Positions 9,039 to 18,857 of a stretch of DNA of 64,000 nt are shown here, piece by piece. The translations under genes and the position numbers were made by a program. The notes under the pieces are model-generated. The model was not told the DNA's origin and did not search any database. It was given only the letters and a program-made list of their open reading frames with translations. Within the stretch, counting starts at the first letter, position 1. Each line of letters opens with the position of its first letter. Origin of the DNA: Acinetobacter sp. CS-2 (GTDB lineage Bacteria; Pseudomonadota; Gammaproteobacteria; Pseudomonadales; Moraxellaceae); contig NZ_CP067019.1 of assembly GCF_016599715.1 (NCBI RefSeq), positions 620,001-684,000 on the forward strand, written 5' to 3'.

Positions 9039-9062
9039 CTACGATTGCTTAAGCAATCGTAG
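9039..9062. repeat. Perfect 24-bp palindrome over the ackA stop codon
   Basis: The half-site CTACGATTGCTT is followed directly by its exact complement. It contains the last codons and the TAA of ackA. As RNA it gives a 10-bp stem with a UUAA loop. No T run follows, so it is not a classical terminator. It may stabilise or slow transcription between ackA and pta. Confidence 0.85.
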
Positions 9063-10272
9063 CCTCACATTCAGGCTTTTTTGCAGCTGACTGATTTACC
9101 TCGCCTTCTACAACGTGTGCTGTTTCTTTGGCAATACGGCCTTCTTCATCGGTTGGAATGACCCAGATTTGAGGACCTGTGCCAGCATCAATACGACCTT
9201 CTGTACCGCGTTTTAAATTATTGTTTTGTTCTTTGCTTAAGTTGAAACCGAAGTGAGGTAAGTAAGCCATGGTCTTTTCACGGATATAAGCCGAGTTTTC
9301 GCCAATACCGCCGGTAAAGAACAGACCATCAAGACGTGGCAGGCCACAGCTTAAAGCAGCCAGAGATTTAGCCAAACGGTAGCAGAATACTTCAATGGCC
9401 AGCGTTGCATCTTCATTGCCTTGTTCTGATGCTTCAATCAAGGTACGCATGTCATTTGAAAGATTGTCTGATAGACCGAGCAAACCACTTTCTTTGTTCA
9501 GCATTCTGTCAATTTTATACACATCCCAGCCCAGGTTGGCAGCCAGGAAGCTGTGCAAACTTGGATCGACATCACCACTACGGGTGCCCATGACAATGCC
9601 TTCAAGCGGAGTTAAGCCCATTGACGTATCAACACTTTGACCATTCCAGATGGCGCAGGTCGAGCTACCATTGCCTAAATGTGCAGTTAACCAGCCGCCT
9701 TGTTTTAAGCTGCCTGCCAATTCTGAACCGCGTTCAGACACGTAAGCATGGCTGGTACCGTGGAAGCCATAACGACGTACGTTGTGCTCTGTATATAAGA
9801 ATTTTGGTACGGCATAACGGTAAGCATGCGCTGGCATGGTTTGGTGGAATGCTGTATCGAATACTGCCACTTGTGGAAGGTCCGGGAACAAACGCATGGT
9901 CGCGTCAATTCCTACAAGGTGAGCAGGGTTGTGAAGTGGGGCAAGTGGCGTCGCTTCACGAATACGATCAATGATTTCTGGTGTTAATAACTCAGCTTTG
10001 GTCAATGTGCCACCATGTACGACACGGTGCCCAATCGCTTGAGGATTATAATGAGAAAGACGTTCTAAAATGGTTTCCAAAGCCTTTTCATGATCGGCAT
10101 GTGGAATAGACAGTTCGAGTGGCGCGCCACCAACAGTGACACCCTTAATGCGTGCTTCAGCAGAACCTAAATTTTCTGCTAAACCAAAAATACGATCTTC
10201 ACGACGTTCTGAAACGAGTGCATATTTAATAGAAGATGAGCCGCAGTTAATAACTAATACTGATGTAGACAC
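9049..10272 (-). CDS. ackA: Acetate kinase
   Basis: It transfers phosphate between acetyl phosphate and ADP in the cytosol. At 407 aa it has normal length. The family signatures are complete: [11 protein letters not shown] at the N-terminus, the adenosine-binding [22 protein letters not shown], and FTGGIGENS in the second ASKHA domain. His/Arg active-site contexts GHRVVHGG and [11 protein letters not shown] are present. It is the first gene of an ackA-pta operon. The upstream 300 bp presumably holds the promoter. Confidence 0.97.
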   Translation of the reverse strand: MSTSVLVINCGSSSIKYALVSERREDRIFGLAENLGSAEARIKGVTVGGAPLELSIPHADHEKALETILERLSHYNPQAIGHRVVHGGTLTKAELLTPEIIDRIREATPLAPLHNPAHLVGIDATMRLFPDLPQVAVFDTAFHQTMPAHAYRYAVPKFLYTEHNVRRYGFHGTSHAYVSERGSELAGSLKQGGWLTAHLGNGSSTCAIWNGQSVDTSMGLTPLEGIVMGTRSGDVDPSLHSFLAANLGWDVYKIDRMLNKESGLLGLSDNLSNDMRTLIEASEQGNEDATLAIEVFCYRLAKSLAALSCGLPRLDGLFFTGGIGENSAYIREKTMAYLPHFGFNLSKEQNNNLKRGTEGRIDAGTGPQIWVIPTDEEGRIAKETAHVVEGEVNQSAAKKPECEATIA

Positions 10273-10575
10273 GTTTTAATACCCGAATTTTAATTGAAAT
10301 AAGTCGTCCCTAAAGTGATCTTTATGCAGTACATTTCAATGCAATTCAGATCAGTCTGCATGTTGTATCATGTGTTGATTTTCTGTCCTAGATAGACTTT
10401 AGGAGATTAGACTTAAGCACTATCGACCAGTGAAATAATAATAAATAGAATTTATTGGTTGATGGTTTTCATTTATTAATGAAATAGTACTCAAGCATAA
10501 ACGCTCCTTCCTGTACGCCTTTAACCCTAGCATGAGAAATGAATTTTGAGCAGGAGCTAAGTGTTGTTTTTATGC
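10273..10575. other. Intergenic region upstream of ackA
   Basis: A 303-bp AT-rich gap between two minus-strand genes. It should contain the ackA promoter and the 3' end of the small membrane-protein transcript. I see no clear terminator, RNA gene or repeat in it. Confidence 0.4.
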
Positions 10576-10977
10576 TTAGTTTTGATACTTGATTTCTGAC
10601 CAGCGTACAATGACATAGGCAATCAATGCCACCATAAAAAACACCAGCATCATCCAGGCCAGACCTTGCAAGGTTTCAATAATTGTCCGGTAAATTTCCA
10701 GTACCCAGCGCTCTTGAGTCAGTTCAATCACAATTTTCTTGTCATTCTCAGTATAAGTCAGCGGCGTGATGTATTTTTCCATATCGTAAATACGAATGCC
10801 TGAAGATGTTCCGACCACCATGCCGGCAAATTTGGTATATTTTGCCCAGGCTTCATGAATCGGGTCGTGAATAATACGTGCCAGAATGGCATTAATCGAA
10901 TTGGAAAAAATTTTCATCACTGTAAAAGAAACCAGTAATGCCAGTAAAAAGGTACAAATGATCAAATAATAAAACAT
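10576..10977 (-). CDS. Small membrane protein of unknown function
   Basis: I do not recognise this 133-aa protein. It has two clear hydrophobic segments, residues about 3-20 (YLIICTFLLALLVSFTV) and about 108-126 (WMMLVFFMVALIAYVIV). A hydrophilic loop of about 80 residues between them contains VVGTSSGIRIYDMEKY. This suggests an inner-membrane protein with both ends on the same side. A GGGAAAT stretch precedes the ATG. It lies between proA and ackA on the same strand, but the gaps of more than 120 bp argue against a tight operon. Coding is supported by start and length only. Confidence 0.6.
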   Translation of the reverse strand: MFYYLIICTFLLALLVSFTVMKIFSNSINAILARIIHDPIHEAWAKYTKFAGMVVGTSSGIRIYDMEKYITPLTYTENDKKIVIELTQERWVLEIYRTIIETLQGLAWMMLVFFMVALIAYVIVRWSEIKYQN

Positions 10978-11103
10978 GTGATTTCCCTTTTATCTTTTTC
11001 AATTTTTTTATCATGTTACAAAATTTAGGGCAGGGATAGTGTAGTCGCTGTGTTCAGCTTCATGGTTGAAACTGAACACTTAAAGATACTTTAGATAGAG
11101 GAA

Positions 11104-12369
11104 TTATTGGCGAATTTGACCATCCCCAAATACCACCCATTTTTGCGAAGTCAGACCTTCTAGACCGACTGGGCCACGCGCATGAATCTTGTCGGTGGAA
11201 ATGCCGATTTCAGCACCCAGACCATATTCAAAACCGTCGGCAAAACGGGTAGAGGCATTGATCATCACTGAGCTTGAGTCGACACGGGCCAGGAACTGAC
11301 GCGCAAGACTAAAGTTCTCGGTAATGATGGCATCGGTATGGTGTGAACCATATTTGTTAATATGATCAATGGCTTCATCAATTCCGCTCACCACTTTAAC
11401 TGCCAAAATTGGACCTAAATATTCAGTGTACCAATCTTCTTCGCTGGCCGGTTTGACGCTTGAACCGAGAATGCGCTGGGTTTCACGGCAGCCACGCAGT
11501 TCTACCTGCTTTTCTGCATACAGTTCAGCAATGCTTGGCAAGAAATCTTCTGCAATTTTCTCATCCACCAGCAAGGTTTCCATTGCATTACATACGCCAT
11601 AACGATGGGTCTTGGCATTGAGTGCAATGGGCAGGGCTTTTTGTAAATCGGCCTGTGCTTCAACAAAGACATGGCAATTTCCATCCAGATGCTTGATCAC
11701 CGGAATACGTGCTTCATTGCTGATCCGTTCAATCAGCCCTTTGCCTCCACGTGGAACAATGACATCCACATATTCAGACATGGTAATCAGGTGGCCGACT
11801 GCTGCACGATCAGCCGTATTGATCACCTGTACCGAAGTTTCAGGCAAGCCTGAAGTCTTTAAACCGTGCTGAATTGCTTCAGCAATCGCCTTGTTGGATT
11901 GCAACGCTTCCGAACCGCCACGCAAAATAATGGCATTGCCTGATTTTAAGGCAAGTGAAGCGGCTTCCAGAGTCACGTTCGGACGCGATTCGTAAATCAT
12001 ACCGACCACACCTAAAGGCACGCGCATTTTTCCGAGCTGGATGCCTGAAGGACGATAGGCAAGGTCAGTGATTTCGCCAATCGGGTCAACCAGGTTCATC
12101 ACATCTTTCAAGCCATGCAGCATGTCTTTAAAGCGGCTGGGGGTAAGTTCTAAGCGATCAAGTAATGCACTGTCCAAATGATTGTTACGACCATTGGTCA
12201 TATCGATTTGGTTGGCAGCCAGAATTGCAGCTTCACTGTCTTGTAATGCAGTGTAAATTGCAGATAAGGCATTGTTTTTGGTTTGGGTAGAAGCGCTTGC
12301 TAACACGCGAGAAGCTTGGCGTGCCTGTTGTCCTACCGTTTGCATATATTGTTCAATCGAATCTTGCAT
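11104..12369 (-). CDS. proA: Gamma-glutamyl phosphate reductase
   Basis: This is the second step of proline synthesis from glutamate: NADPH-dependent reduction of glutamyl 5-phosphate to the semialdehyde. The 421-aa length is typical. Aldehyde-dehydrogenase-type landmarks are present: the nucleotide-binding [28 protein letters not shown], and the catalytic cysteine in [14 protein letters not shown]. The C-terminal motif [17 protein letters not shown] and [12 protein letters not shown] is intact. proB is not adjacent, while proC is at 49.5 kb, so the pathway genes are scattered here. It is single, with a hairpin (11050-11079) of uncertain role after it. Confidence 0.97.
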   Translation of the reverse strand: MQDSIEQYMQTVGQQARQASRVLASASTQTKNNALSAIYTALQDSEAAILAANQIDMTNGRNNHLDSALLDRLELTPSRFKDMLHGLKDVMNLVDPIGEITDLAYRPSGIQLGKMRVPLGVVGMIYESRPNVTLEAASLALKSGNAIILRGGSEALQSNKAIAEAIQHGLKTSGLPETSVQVINTADRAAVGHLITMSEYVDVIVPRGGKGLIERISNEARIPVIKHLDGNCHVFVEAQADLQKALPIALNAKTHRYGVCNAMETLLVDEKIAEDFLPSIAELYAEKQVELRGCRETQRILGSSVKPASEEDWYTEYLGPILAVKVVSGIDEAIDHINKYGSHHTDAIITENFSLARQFLARVDSSSVMINASTRFADGFEYGLGAEIGISTDKIHARGPVGLEGLTSQKWVVFGDGQIRQ

Positions 12370-12672
12370 AGCGGTTTGATCACTTAGAAATTACATCTTC
12401 GATAGTAACAGCCTGGAACCAGACAATGAAGCATTTGCTCAGAAAAAAGTCCCTGAAACTTTCGGTCTGTTAATATTTTGAAATCCTTTTCTAGCTAAAT
12501 TTAGATAAGTGGTTATGGAATCAGTTGCTTGCGCAAGCGTCCTCTGTATATTATGAAAAGATAAAGACAGTGAAGTCTGATAATTACAGCGAAGAATGGA
12601 CGCAGCATGACGCAGAAATTCTATATTTATTTTCTTGCAAAATAACAATAAGGCAAGAATGGAGGAAGGGAT
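12370..12672. other. Divergent intergenic region, proA to hydrolase-PilZ gene
   Basis: A 303-bp gap with divergent promoters. Apart from the candidate promoter at 12525-12554 and a palindromic TTGCGCAA, I see no RNA gene or repeat. Short open frames on both strands here look like chance. Confidence 0.45.
12525..12554 (+). promoter_or_regulatory. Candidate promoter of the hydrolase-PilZ gene
   Basis: TTGCTT and TATTAT are separated by 18 bp, placed about 120 bp before the start codon. This implies an untranslated leader of about 110 nt. Found by eye. Confidence 0.35.
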
Positions 12673-14004
12673 ATGAATTCCATGATCCAAATGGACTCGG
12701 AAGTAGAAGAATCAAACTCAAATTCTGGTTTTTTTGATCTTTACCATAGGAACAGCTTTAAACAACCGGCACGTACCACCTGGATTGATGGCTGGAAAAT
12801 AGAATATATGGCCATTGCCCAGCCAGAAACCATCCACAACACTCCAATTGTTATTATTGGCGGTGCTTTTCAAAATTTTAATTCTTATAAATATTGTGTG
12901 GAGCAATTGCTCAGTGCAGGCCCGATCATTCTAATTGACCTGCCTTCCATGGGCGCCAATCAGCAAATTACCAATCGCGATACCGGTATTTCTGCGGGAA
13001 CACTGGAATTACCTGATTTGGCTCGAATGTTGGGTGAGTGGGTCGATATCGAAAATTTATCCAAAGTTTCAGTCATGGGTATGTCGCTCGGTTCGGTTGT
13101 GGCTTCAAGTTTTGCCGTGCAACGTCCGGAACTGGTCGATCGCATGATTCTGATGGGCGTGATGCAAAAGACGCGTAAAAGCTGGCGTATGTTGCTGGAA
13201 GAATCTTTGCATTTAATGAATGAACAGCGCATGGATGAGTTTGGTCAGGCGGTGATTTTGTATCTGGTCAATCATGCCAAAATCGATCAAACCCGCATGT
13301 CACCGACAGCAAAACGTTTATTCTTTAAACAGATGGCTGAATTTACCGCAACCGAGCAAGACCGTTATGAAATTAACTGTAGCCGTTTGCTACGTTTAAC
13401 TGATGTCCCTATTCCACAATGTAAGGTACTGGTGGCATGTGGGCAATATGACAGTTTTACCTTGCCACATGAAAATGCCAATTTTGCTTTGCAATGTCCG
13501 GATATGGAATTTGCCATGATTGCCAATGCCGACCATGTACCTCAATTACAGCGCCGTAAGGAAACCATGGGCCTGTTCGCAACATTCCTGCAGGGACAAT
13601 CCATTCAAAATGTAGAAGGGATTATTCCCATGAGCCGTGCCCAGTTGTCGACTTTGGAACGCCGTGCTGAAGAACGTATTGCGGTACAAAAACCGATGAC
13701 TGTATTAATGCATCGTCATTCAGATTTGCACTTTTCCACGCATATTGTCGATTTAAACTTTTTTGGCGTTTTACTCGAGTTTACTCCTGGGGTAACTGAC
13801 AAAGTTGCACAGTATCCACGTGATTTGGCCCTGCATCTGGAAGATGAAGAAGGTCAATTTAAAATTGAGTGCTTAATTTTTGAAGTTTATCCAACACGAG
13901 TTCGGGCTTTATTCAAGCATGGCAGTTTTGATGTGGCAGAACGTTTATTGCGTTATGTACAACGACAAAAAGAAGTGATGACGGTTTTAGAATCGGTCAG
14001 TTAA
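12673..14004 (+). CDS. Alpha/beta hydrolase fused to a C-terminal PilZ-like domain
   Basis: A 443-aa cytosolic protein with two parts. Residues about 55-310 are an alpha/beta hydrolase with an oxyanion-type GGAFQ, nucleophile elbow GMSLGS (Ser138), likely acid Asp260 in GQYDSF and likely His288 in NADHVP. Residues about 325-440 look like a PilZ domain, with the c-di-GMP-binding signature R331-x3-R335 (RAEER) and D360-LNFFG, where Asn stands in the usual Ser position. The GGAGGAAGG ribosome site is strong. The combination suggests a lipase/esterase or acyltransferase-like enzyme controlled by cyclic di-GMP (inference). A cyclic di-GMP enzyme is encoded 5 kb downstream. Confidence 0.8.
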   Translation: MNSMIQMDSEVEESNSNSGFFDLYHRNSFKQPARTTWIDGWKIEYMAIAQPETIHNTPIVIIGGAFQNFNSYKYCVEQLLSAGPIILIDLPSMGANQQITNRDTGISAGTLELPDLARMLGEWVDIENLSKVSVMGMSLGSVVASSFAVQRPELVDRMILMGVMQKTRKSWRMLLEESLHLMNEQRMDEFGQAVILYLVNHAKIDQTRMSPTAKRLFFKQMAEFTATEQDRYEINCSRLLRLTDVPIPQCKVLVACGQYDSFTLPHENANFALQCPDMEFAMIANADHVPQLQRRKETMGLFATFLQGQSIQNVEGIIPMSRAQLSTLERRAEERIAVQKPMTVLMHRHSDLHFSTHIVDLNFFGVLLEFTPGVTDKVAQYPRDLALHLEDEEGQFKIECLIFEVYPTRVRALFKHGSFDVAERLLRYVQRQKEVMTVLESVS

Positions 14005-14026
14005 TTTGTGATCCATCCCAAATAGA

Positions 14027-14052
14027 AACAGCGTTATATAACGCTGTTTTTT
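14027..14052. terminator. Bidirectional terminator
   Basis: AACAGCGTTATATAACGCTG palindrome followed by eight T, between two convergent genes. It reaches into the last codons of the minus-strand methyltransferase. Confidence 0.9.
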
Positions 14053-14894
14053 TTGCTTGCATGAATCATCCAGACCAGATCACCTAGATGCTCCTCCTTA
14101 GAGGTGAGGGGCACAGCTGAATTTTGCAAGTACTGCTGTGGCTGTACAATACTGACCTGTTCAAAACCGGCTTGCTGGAAAAACTCCTGCGCCTGCTGGG
14201 GATTAATAAAATGGAAACTAAATGCACTCTTGGACATCCATTTCAGTAATTTACTGCTGGCCCAAATAAAATTAGCCAGTTTATTTTTCACCGGTTCTGG
14301 ATAGATGTCGGTAAGGTAATGCAGTTCTTTGAAATTCTGACCGTAATGTCTAATGGCTTGCAGTAGTTGTAATAACATGTCTTTGTTAAAATAGTTGATC
14401 AGACCTTCACTAATCACCACTAAGGGGCGCTTGGGATCAAATACATGAAAAGCCTGTTCAAAATCTGCAGTGAATAAGTCTATCGATAAAACGTCTGGAC
14501 TATGGGCATCAATCTGTTTTAAAGCTTGGGTTTTGATTTTTGCCATATCGGGTAAATCCAGTTCACGATAATCAATATCAGGAAATTTCTGCCGGAAATT
14601 CCAGCCACGCGGAGAAAGCCCGCTGGCAATTTCAAGCACCTGTAAATCTGGATGCTGTTCAATCAGTTGCGTGAGATGCTGATCAATCATGCGGTGACGT
14701 TGTTTTAAGGTGGTACGCATACTGCCGCCCACAAATTTTTCTGCCCAGCTTTCTAAAGGATGCAGCAGTTTGGCCAGCATTTTTCCTTTCGAAGTTGCAA
14801 AAACCGGATGAGAAATTCCCATGGTATACCAGATGTAACCGGTGTAATGGGCAGTAAATGAAATATGTCGATGTTCTGAAAGTTGTTGTGTCAT
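14034..14894 (-). CDS. LCMT-like class I methyltransferase
   Basis: This 286-aa protein resembles the leucine carboxyl methyltransferase/PPM1-type O-methyltransferase family. Visible are QVLEIASGLSPRGWNF (SAM-binding motif I, about 86-101), YRELDLPDM (strand 2 acidic end) and VVISEGLINYFNKDMLLQLL (motif IV/V, where the family has EG..YL). Bacterial members are usually annotated only as class I SAM methyltransferases. The substrate is unknown. It is monocistronic and convergent with the hydrolase-PilZ gene. The last codons overlap the terminator hairpin. Confidence 0.75.
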   Translation of the reverse strand: MTQQLSEHRHISFTAHYTGYIWYTMGISHPVFATSKGKMLAKLLHPLESWAEKFVGGSMRTTLKQRHRMIDQHLTQLIEQHPDLQVLEIASGLSPRGWNFRQKFPDIDYRELDLPDMAKIKTQALKQIDAHSPDVLSIDLFTADFEQAFHVFDPKRPLVVISEGLINYFNKDMLLQLLQAIRHYGQNFKELHYLTDIYPEPVKNKLANFIWASSKLLKWMSKSAFSFHFINPQQAQEFFQQAGFEQVSIVQPQQYLQNSAVPLTSKEEHLGDLVWMIHASKKNSVI

Positions 14895-15046
14895 GTCATC
14901 CTGACCTTATCTGTTTTTTTTAGTTTTTAACGTTGGTTATTTATTGGTCGAGTCTCTTACGTTGCCCGTTTTGCTTATTTTTAGTTTTGATGCAAAGCAA
15001 AATGAGCTGAATTAAGCATACTTTTATTTTTGTTTATCATAAAGAA

Positions 15047-15073
15047 AAAGGAACACCTTGTCGTGTTCCTTTT
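15047..15073 (-). terminator. Terminator after nagZ
   Basis: AAAAGGAACAC and GTGTTCCTTTT pair across a short loop. On the minus strand the hairpin is followed by a T-rich run. Confidence 0.82.
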
Positions 15074-15079
15074 GTCGTA

Positions 15080-16102
15080 TTAATTCAATGATTTTTTAAA
15101 GTTTTCTATAGTATCGCGAACTTTTTGCCATTCTGCTCCCAAGTCCAGCGCTTGCCCAACACTAATCTCTGGAATTTTACCGCGCATACGCTCCAGACGT
15201 GCTTGATTCGGTAAAGGTAGATCACGAATCCCTTCTAGGGCAGTACATGCTGCTGAGCGATCATTACAGACCAGACCCATGTCACAACCGGCTTTGAGTG
15301 CAGCCTGAATACGGGCATCGGCACCGCCGGCAACACAGGCGGCCTGCATGGTTAAGTCATCGGAGAACAGCACGCCGTCAAAGTTGAGTTGCTGACGTAA
15401 AATGTTCTGAATCCAGTAGGGTGAGAAACCAGCAGGGTTCGGATCGACCTGATCATAAATCACATGTGCGGGCATCAAGGCATCCAGCTGCGGCATCAGC
15501 TGGATAAAAGTTTGCATATCCTTTTGATAAATTTCTTCATAGGAACGTGAATCTACTGGTGCGGCTACATGTGAATCGGCCTTAACCGAACCATGGCCCG
15601 GGAAATGTTTACCAGTATTGGCCATGCCTGCACGTTTCATGCCTTTGATGAAAGCACGGGCAAGGGGAACGATATCATCAATATTTTTGGCAAAACCGCG
15701 ATCACCAATTACATCACTGACATCATTTAAATCCAGTACAGGGGCAAAACTGAAATCAATCCCAACAGCAAGCACTTCTGTGGCCATCAGCCAGCCACAT
15801 TGTTCAGCCAATTCAACAGCACGTTCAGGTTCAGTCAGATAAAGTTCGCCTAAGCGACCCATGGCAGGCAGCAAGGTAAAGCCCTGTTTCAATCGCTGCA
15901 CCCGACCGCCTTCCTGATCGACGGCAATTAAAATATCGGGTCTGATACGACGCATATGATCGGTTAAAGCACGAACCTGCTCAGGTGATTGTATATTTCG
16001 TGAAAATAAAATCATGCCACCTACTTGCGGTGCCTGTAATAGTTCAATATCTTCTTGAGTAAGTTCTGTGCCAGCGATGTCTAGCATCAATGCGCCAATC
16101 AT
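15080..16102 (-). CDS. nagZ: Beta-N-acetylhexosaminidase NagZ
   Basis: A cytosolic glycoside hydrolase family 3 enzyme. It removes N-acetylglucosamine from anhydro-muropeptides during cell-wall recycling and so makes the signals that control AmpC-type beta-lactamases in many Gram-negatives. At 340 aa it is the standard one-domain form. Landmarks are IAVDQEGGRVQRL, the histidine loop KHFPGHGSVKADSH and the nucleophile Asp in LFSDDLTMQA. There is no signal peptide. It is divergent from prc, another cell-envelope gene, across 200 bp. Confidence 0.96.
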   Translation of the reverse strand: MIGALMLDIAGTELTQEDIELLQAPQVGGMILFSRNIQSPEQVRALTDHMRRIRPDILIAVDQEGGRVQRLKQGFTLLPAMGRLGELYLTEPERAVELAEQCGWLMATEVLAVGIDFSFAPVLDLNDVSDVIGDRGFAKNIDDIVPLARAFIKGMKRAGMANTGKHFPGHGSVKADSHVAAPVDSRSYEEIYQKDMQTFIQLMPQLDALMPAHVIYDQVDPNPAGFSPYWIQNILRQQLNFDGVLFSDDLTMQAACVAGGADARIQAALKAGCDMGLVCNDRSAACTALEGIRDLPLPNQARLERMRGKIPEISVGQALDLGAEWQKVRDTIENFKKSLN

Positions 16103-16301
16103 ATCGGTGTCCGTGTTGGAATTTTATAAAGAAAAACAATACCCGAATTCTGCAATGATTTGCTACATTTTGACAGTACAGAATATGATAAAACTACACG
16201 ACATACACATATTAAGTTGTTTAAGATTTTGAATATACTGCGTTCATGTCGAAAAACGACGTTGTAATATTGGTCCAAGACCAAGGAAGTACGAATTATT
16301 T

Positions 16302-18500
16302 ATGAAACTTCAATCATTAGCTTGTGCAGTTGCAATTGCGACTGGAGGGTTTTTCTTTACTCATGTAGTAAATGAGGCAATTGCTGCAAACAATACCGTT
16401 GCAGTTTCTCAAAGCATTCAGCCAACGCAGGAACAAGCCCTTGTATCACGCCAATTGGCTACTCTGGTTGACCGTCAGCATTATTTAAATCAGCGTTTAG
16501 ATGCGGCAACTTCCAATCGTATTCTTGACTTTTATCTAGATAGTCTGGATGCAGACCATTCATTATTTTTGGTACCTGAAGTAGAACAATATAAGAAAAA
16601 GTATGGTGCAAATTTTGGGGCGGCTTTAAAAGCTGGGGATTTGTCGGGTCCGTATTTAATTCATGCACAGTATCGTGAACGCTTGAAACAGTTTTATGAG
16701 TTCATGCTGGCGGAATTGAAAAAGCCGCAAAACCTGAAACAAACCAATGTCTATATTGATACTGATCGTGAAAAAGCGCCTTATTTCAAGTCCGCAGCAG
16801 AGCAGCGCGCACATTGGCAAAAAATGCTGGTATCGCAACTCATCAACTTAAACATTAGTAAAGAAGAAGAGTCTGCGAAGCAAAAAGCCTTAAAAGATGA
16901 TCCGACACTGGCCAATGGTCAGGATCTAGCTAGCCCTGAAGATTTAACTCCAGTTCAAACCCTGACCAAGCGTTATACCCGTCAGCTTGAACGCGTTAGC
17001 CGTGTAAAGAGCGATGATGTCCTCGACAAGACTTTGAATGCGATGATGCTGACCTATGATCCGCATAGTAACTATTTCCCACCGGTTGATGCGATGGAAT
17101 TGAACCGTCAGACGACCTTGCAACTAGAAGGGATCGGCGTTTCGATTCGTCCTGAACGTGGCAATGAAGATTACACCAAGATTGAAACCATTGTTGAAGG
17201 TGGGCCGGCCAGCAAATCAGGTCAGATTAAACCGGGAGACCGTATTATTGGCGTAGCACAAGACGGCGATAAAATGGTCGATGTCATCGGTTGGGCCAGT
17301 AATGAAGTGGTCGGCCTGATCCGTGGTAAGCGTGGAACCAAGGTCACCCTGCGTTTGTTGGGTGCGGGTGCATCAATGGGGCAGGCACGTACAGTCAGCC
17401 TGGTGCGTGATGTCATTCAGGAAGAAGATGCGGGTGTTCGTTCACGTACCGTAGAGATCAAACGGGATGGCAAAAATCATACCTTTGGTGTGATTGAAAT
17501 TCCGTCATTTTATTTGAATTATCGTGCGCGCCGTGCAGGTGCGGACTATCGTTCGGTTTCTGAAGATACCAACAATGCTTTAAAAAGCCTTGCAGCCAAG
17601 AATGTAGAAGGGATTATTATCGATTTGCGTAATAACCCGGGCGGCTCACTTGAAGAAGTTGCACGTATGTTGGGACAAGTCATCAAATCTGGTCCAGTGG
17701 TGCAAATTCGCGACGGTAATGGCAATGTCAGCGTATTTGAGGATGATGACGGTGGTGCACAAACCTATGCCGGTCCACTGGCGGTCATGGTCAACCTGGC
17801 TTCAGCATCGGCCAGTGAAATTTATTCTGCTGCTATTCAGGATTATGAGCGTGGTATCGTGATTGGCAGTACCACCACAGGTAAAGGTACAGCCCAGGTT
17901 CAACTGGATACTTTGGCCTATGGTCAGGCAACCTTGACCCAGCGTAAGTTCTATCGTGTTACGGGTGGAAGTACCCAAAATAAAGGGGTAGTACCTGACA
18001 TCAAGCTGGTTGATATCTACAATGAAGAGTTTGGTGAGCGTAAGGCGAAGAATGCCTTGAAATGGGATACCATTCCAACCGCACCATTTAAGCGTGAAGG
18101 TTCGGTACAACCTTATGTGCAAAATCTGGCACAAATGTCACAACAGCGTGTAAGTGTTGATCCGCAATTTAAATATCTGGAGCAACGTAAAGCAATTGCG
18201 AAAAAAACCGATGAGCAAAAGCGTGTAGTGCTGGATATTGATCAGCGCAAAGCCGAGCTGAATGCACTTGAGCAGAAAACTTTAGAAGCGGAAAATCAGC
18301 GCCGCAGCCTGACGGGGCAAAAGCCTTATGCTAATTGGGAAAGTTATCAAGCCTCAATGGATGCTTTAATCGAGTCGCGTGCCAAAATGAAAGCAACACA
18401 ACGACCTGCTTTGCCCGAAGAAGAAAGCTTTGTTATGGAATCTGCCAATATTTTATTAGATTATGCAAAATTACAATCCACTAAGGCTGCTGGCCAGTAG
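16302..18500 (+). CDS. prc: Carboxy-terminal processing (tail-specific) protease Prc
   Basis: A periplasmic serine protease that trims or degrades proteins from their C-termini; E. coli Prc controls peptidoglycan hydrolases. The N-terminal signal peptide ends near VVNEAIAANN. A long N-terminal helical region follows. A PDZ domain lies at about 250-330 (GIGVSIRPE ... GPASKSGQIKPGDRIIGV), and the S41 catalytic core holds GIIIDLRNNPGGSLEE, Ser in SASASEIYSAA and Lys in TTTGKGTAQ. A C-terminal DUF3340-like helical region is present. At 732 aa it is the long gammaproteobacterial type. It is monocistronic with a terminator at 18536. Confidence 0.95.
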   Translation: MKLQSLACAVAIATGGFFFTHVVNEAIAANNTVAVSQSIQPTQEQALVSRQLATLVDRQHYLNQRLDAATSNRILDFYLDSLDADHSLFLVPEVEQYKKKYGANFGAALKAGDLSGPYLIHAQYRERLKQFYEFMLAELKKPQNLKQTNVYIDTDREKAPYFKSAAEQRAHWQKMLVSQLINLNISKEEESAKQKALKDDPTLANGQDLASPEDLTPVQTLTKRYTRQLERVSRVKSDDVLDKTLNAMMLTYDPHSNYFPPVDAMELNRQTTLQLEGIGVSIRPERGNEDYTKIETIVEGGPASKSGQIKPGDRIIGVAQDGDKMVDVIGWASNEVVGLIRGKRGTKVTLRLLGAGASMGQARTVSLVRDVIQEEDAGVRSRTVEIKRDGKNHTFGVIEIPSFYLNYRARRAGADYRSVSEDTNNALKSLAAKNVEGIIIDLRNNPGGSLEEVARMLGQVIKSGPVVQIRDGNGNVSVFEDDDGGAQTYAGPLAVMVNLASASASEIYSAAIQDYERGIVIGSTTTGKGTAQVQLDTLAYGQATLTQRKFYRVTGGSTQNKGVVPDIKLVDIYNEEFGERKAKNALKWDTIPTAPFKREGSVQPYVQNLAQMSQQRVSVDPQFKYLEQRKAIAKKTDEQKRVVLDIDQRKAELNALEQKTLEAENQRRSLTGQKPYANWESYQASMDALIESRAKMKATQRPALPEEESFVMESANILLDYAKLQSTKAAGQ

Positions 18501-18857
18501 GCGCTGTTATTTTGTATTTTTCATTTAAATTTTCCGAAAAAGCCAGTTAGTTGATCTGACTGGCTTTTTATTGATGCATGAGCAAACAGAGGCATTAGTT
18601 TTAAAATGATTTTAAAAATATGAACGGTGTGAGGATAATGATAAAAATGTTGAACTATGTTTCTATTGTAAAATAAATACATTAGAAATAAAAAAGAATA
18701 GAGCAATTATCACTTGACCAAAATGGAATAGTATTAGATTCTTGTTTTAATTGATTGTTTTTATAACCACTCTTTAAAGATAAAAATTTTCTTGCTTGTA
18801 TGAAAAGTATCAATCACGTGGATTAAAACAAGAAAGATACCTTATACGGAACTGAAT
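18501..18857. other. Intergenic region between prc and the MHYT-GGDEF-EAL gene
   Basis: A 357-bp AT-rich gap. It holds the prc terminator and presumably the promoter of the downstream gene. No RNA gene or repeat is evident. Confidence 0.5.
18536..18569 (+). terminator. Terminator after prc
   Basis: AAAAAGCCAGT and ACTGGCTTTTT form a strong hairpin with an A run before and a T run after it. Confidence 0.9.

Noticed and set aside
11050..11079. Hairpin after proA as a terminator
   Set aside because: GTGTTCAG/CTGAACAC pair but the loop is long and no T run follows on the minus strand; left unassigned.
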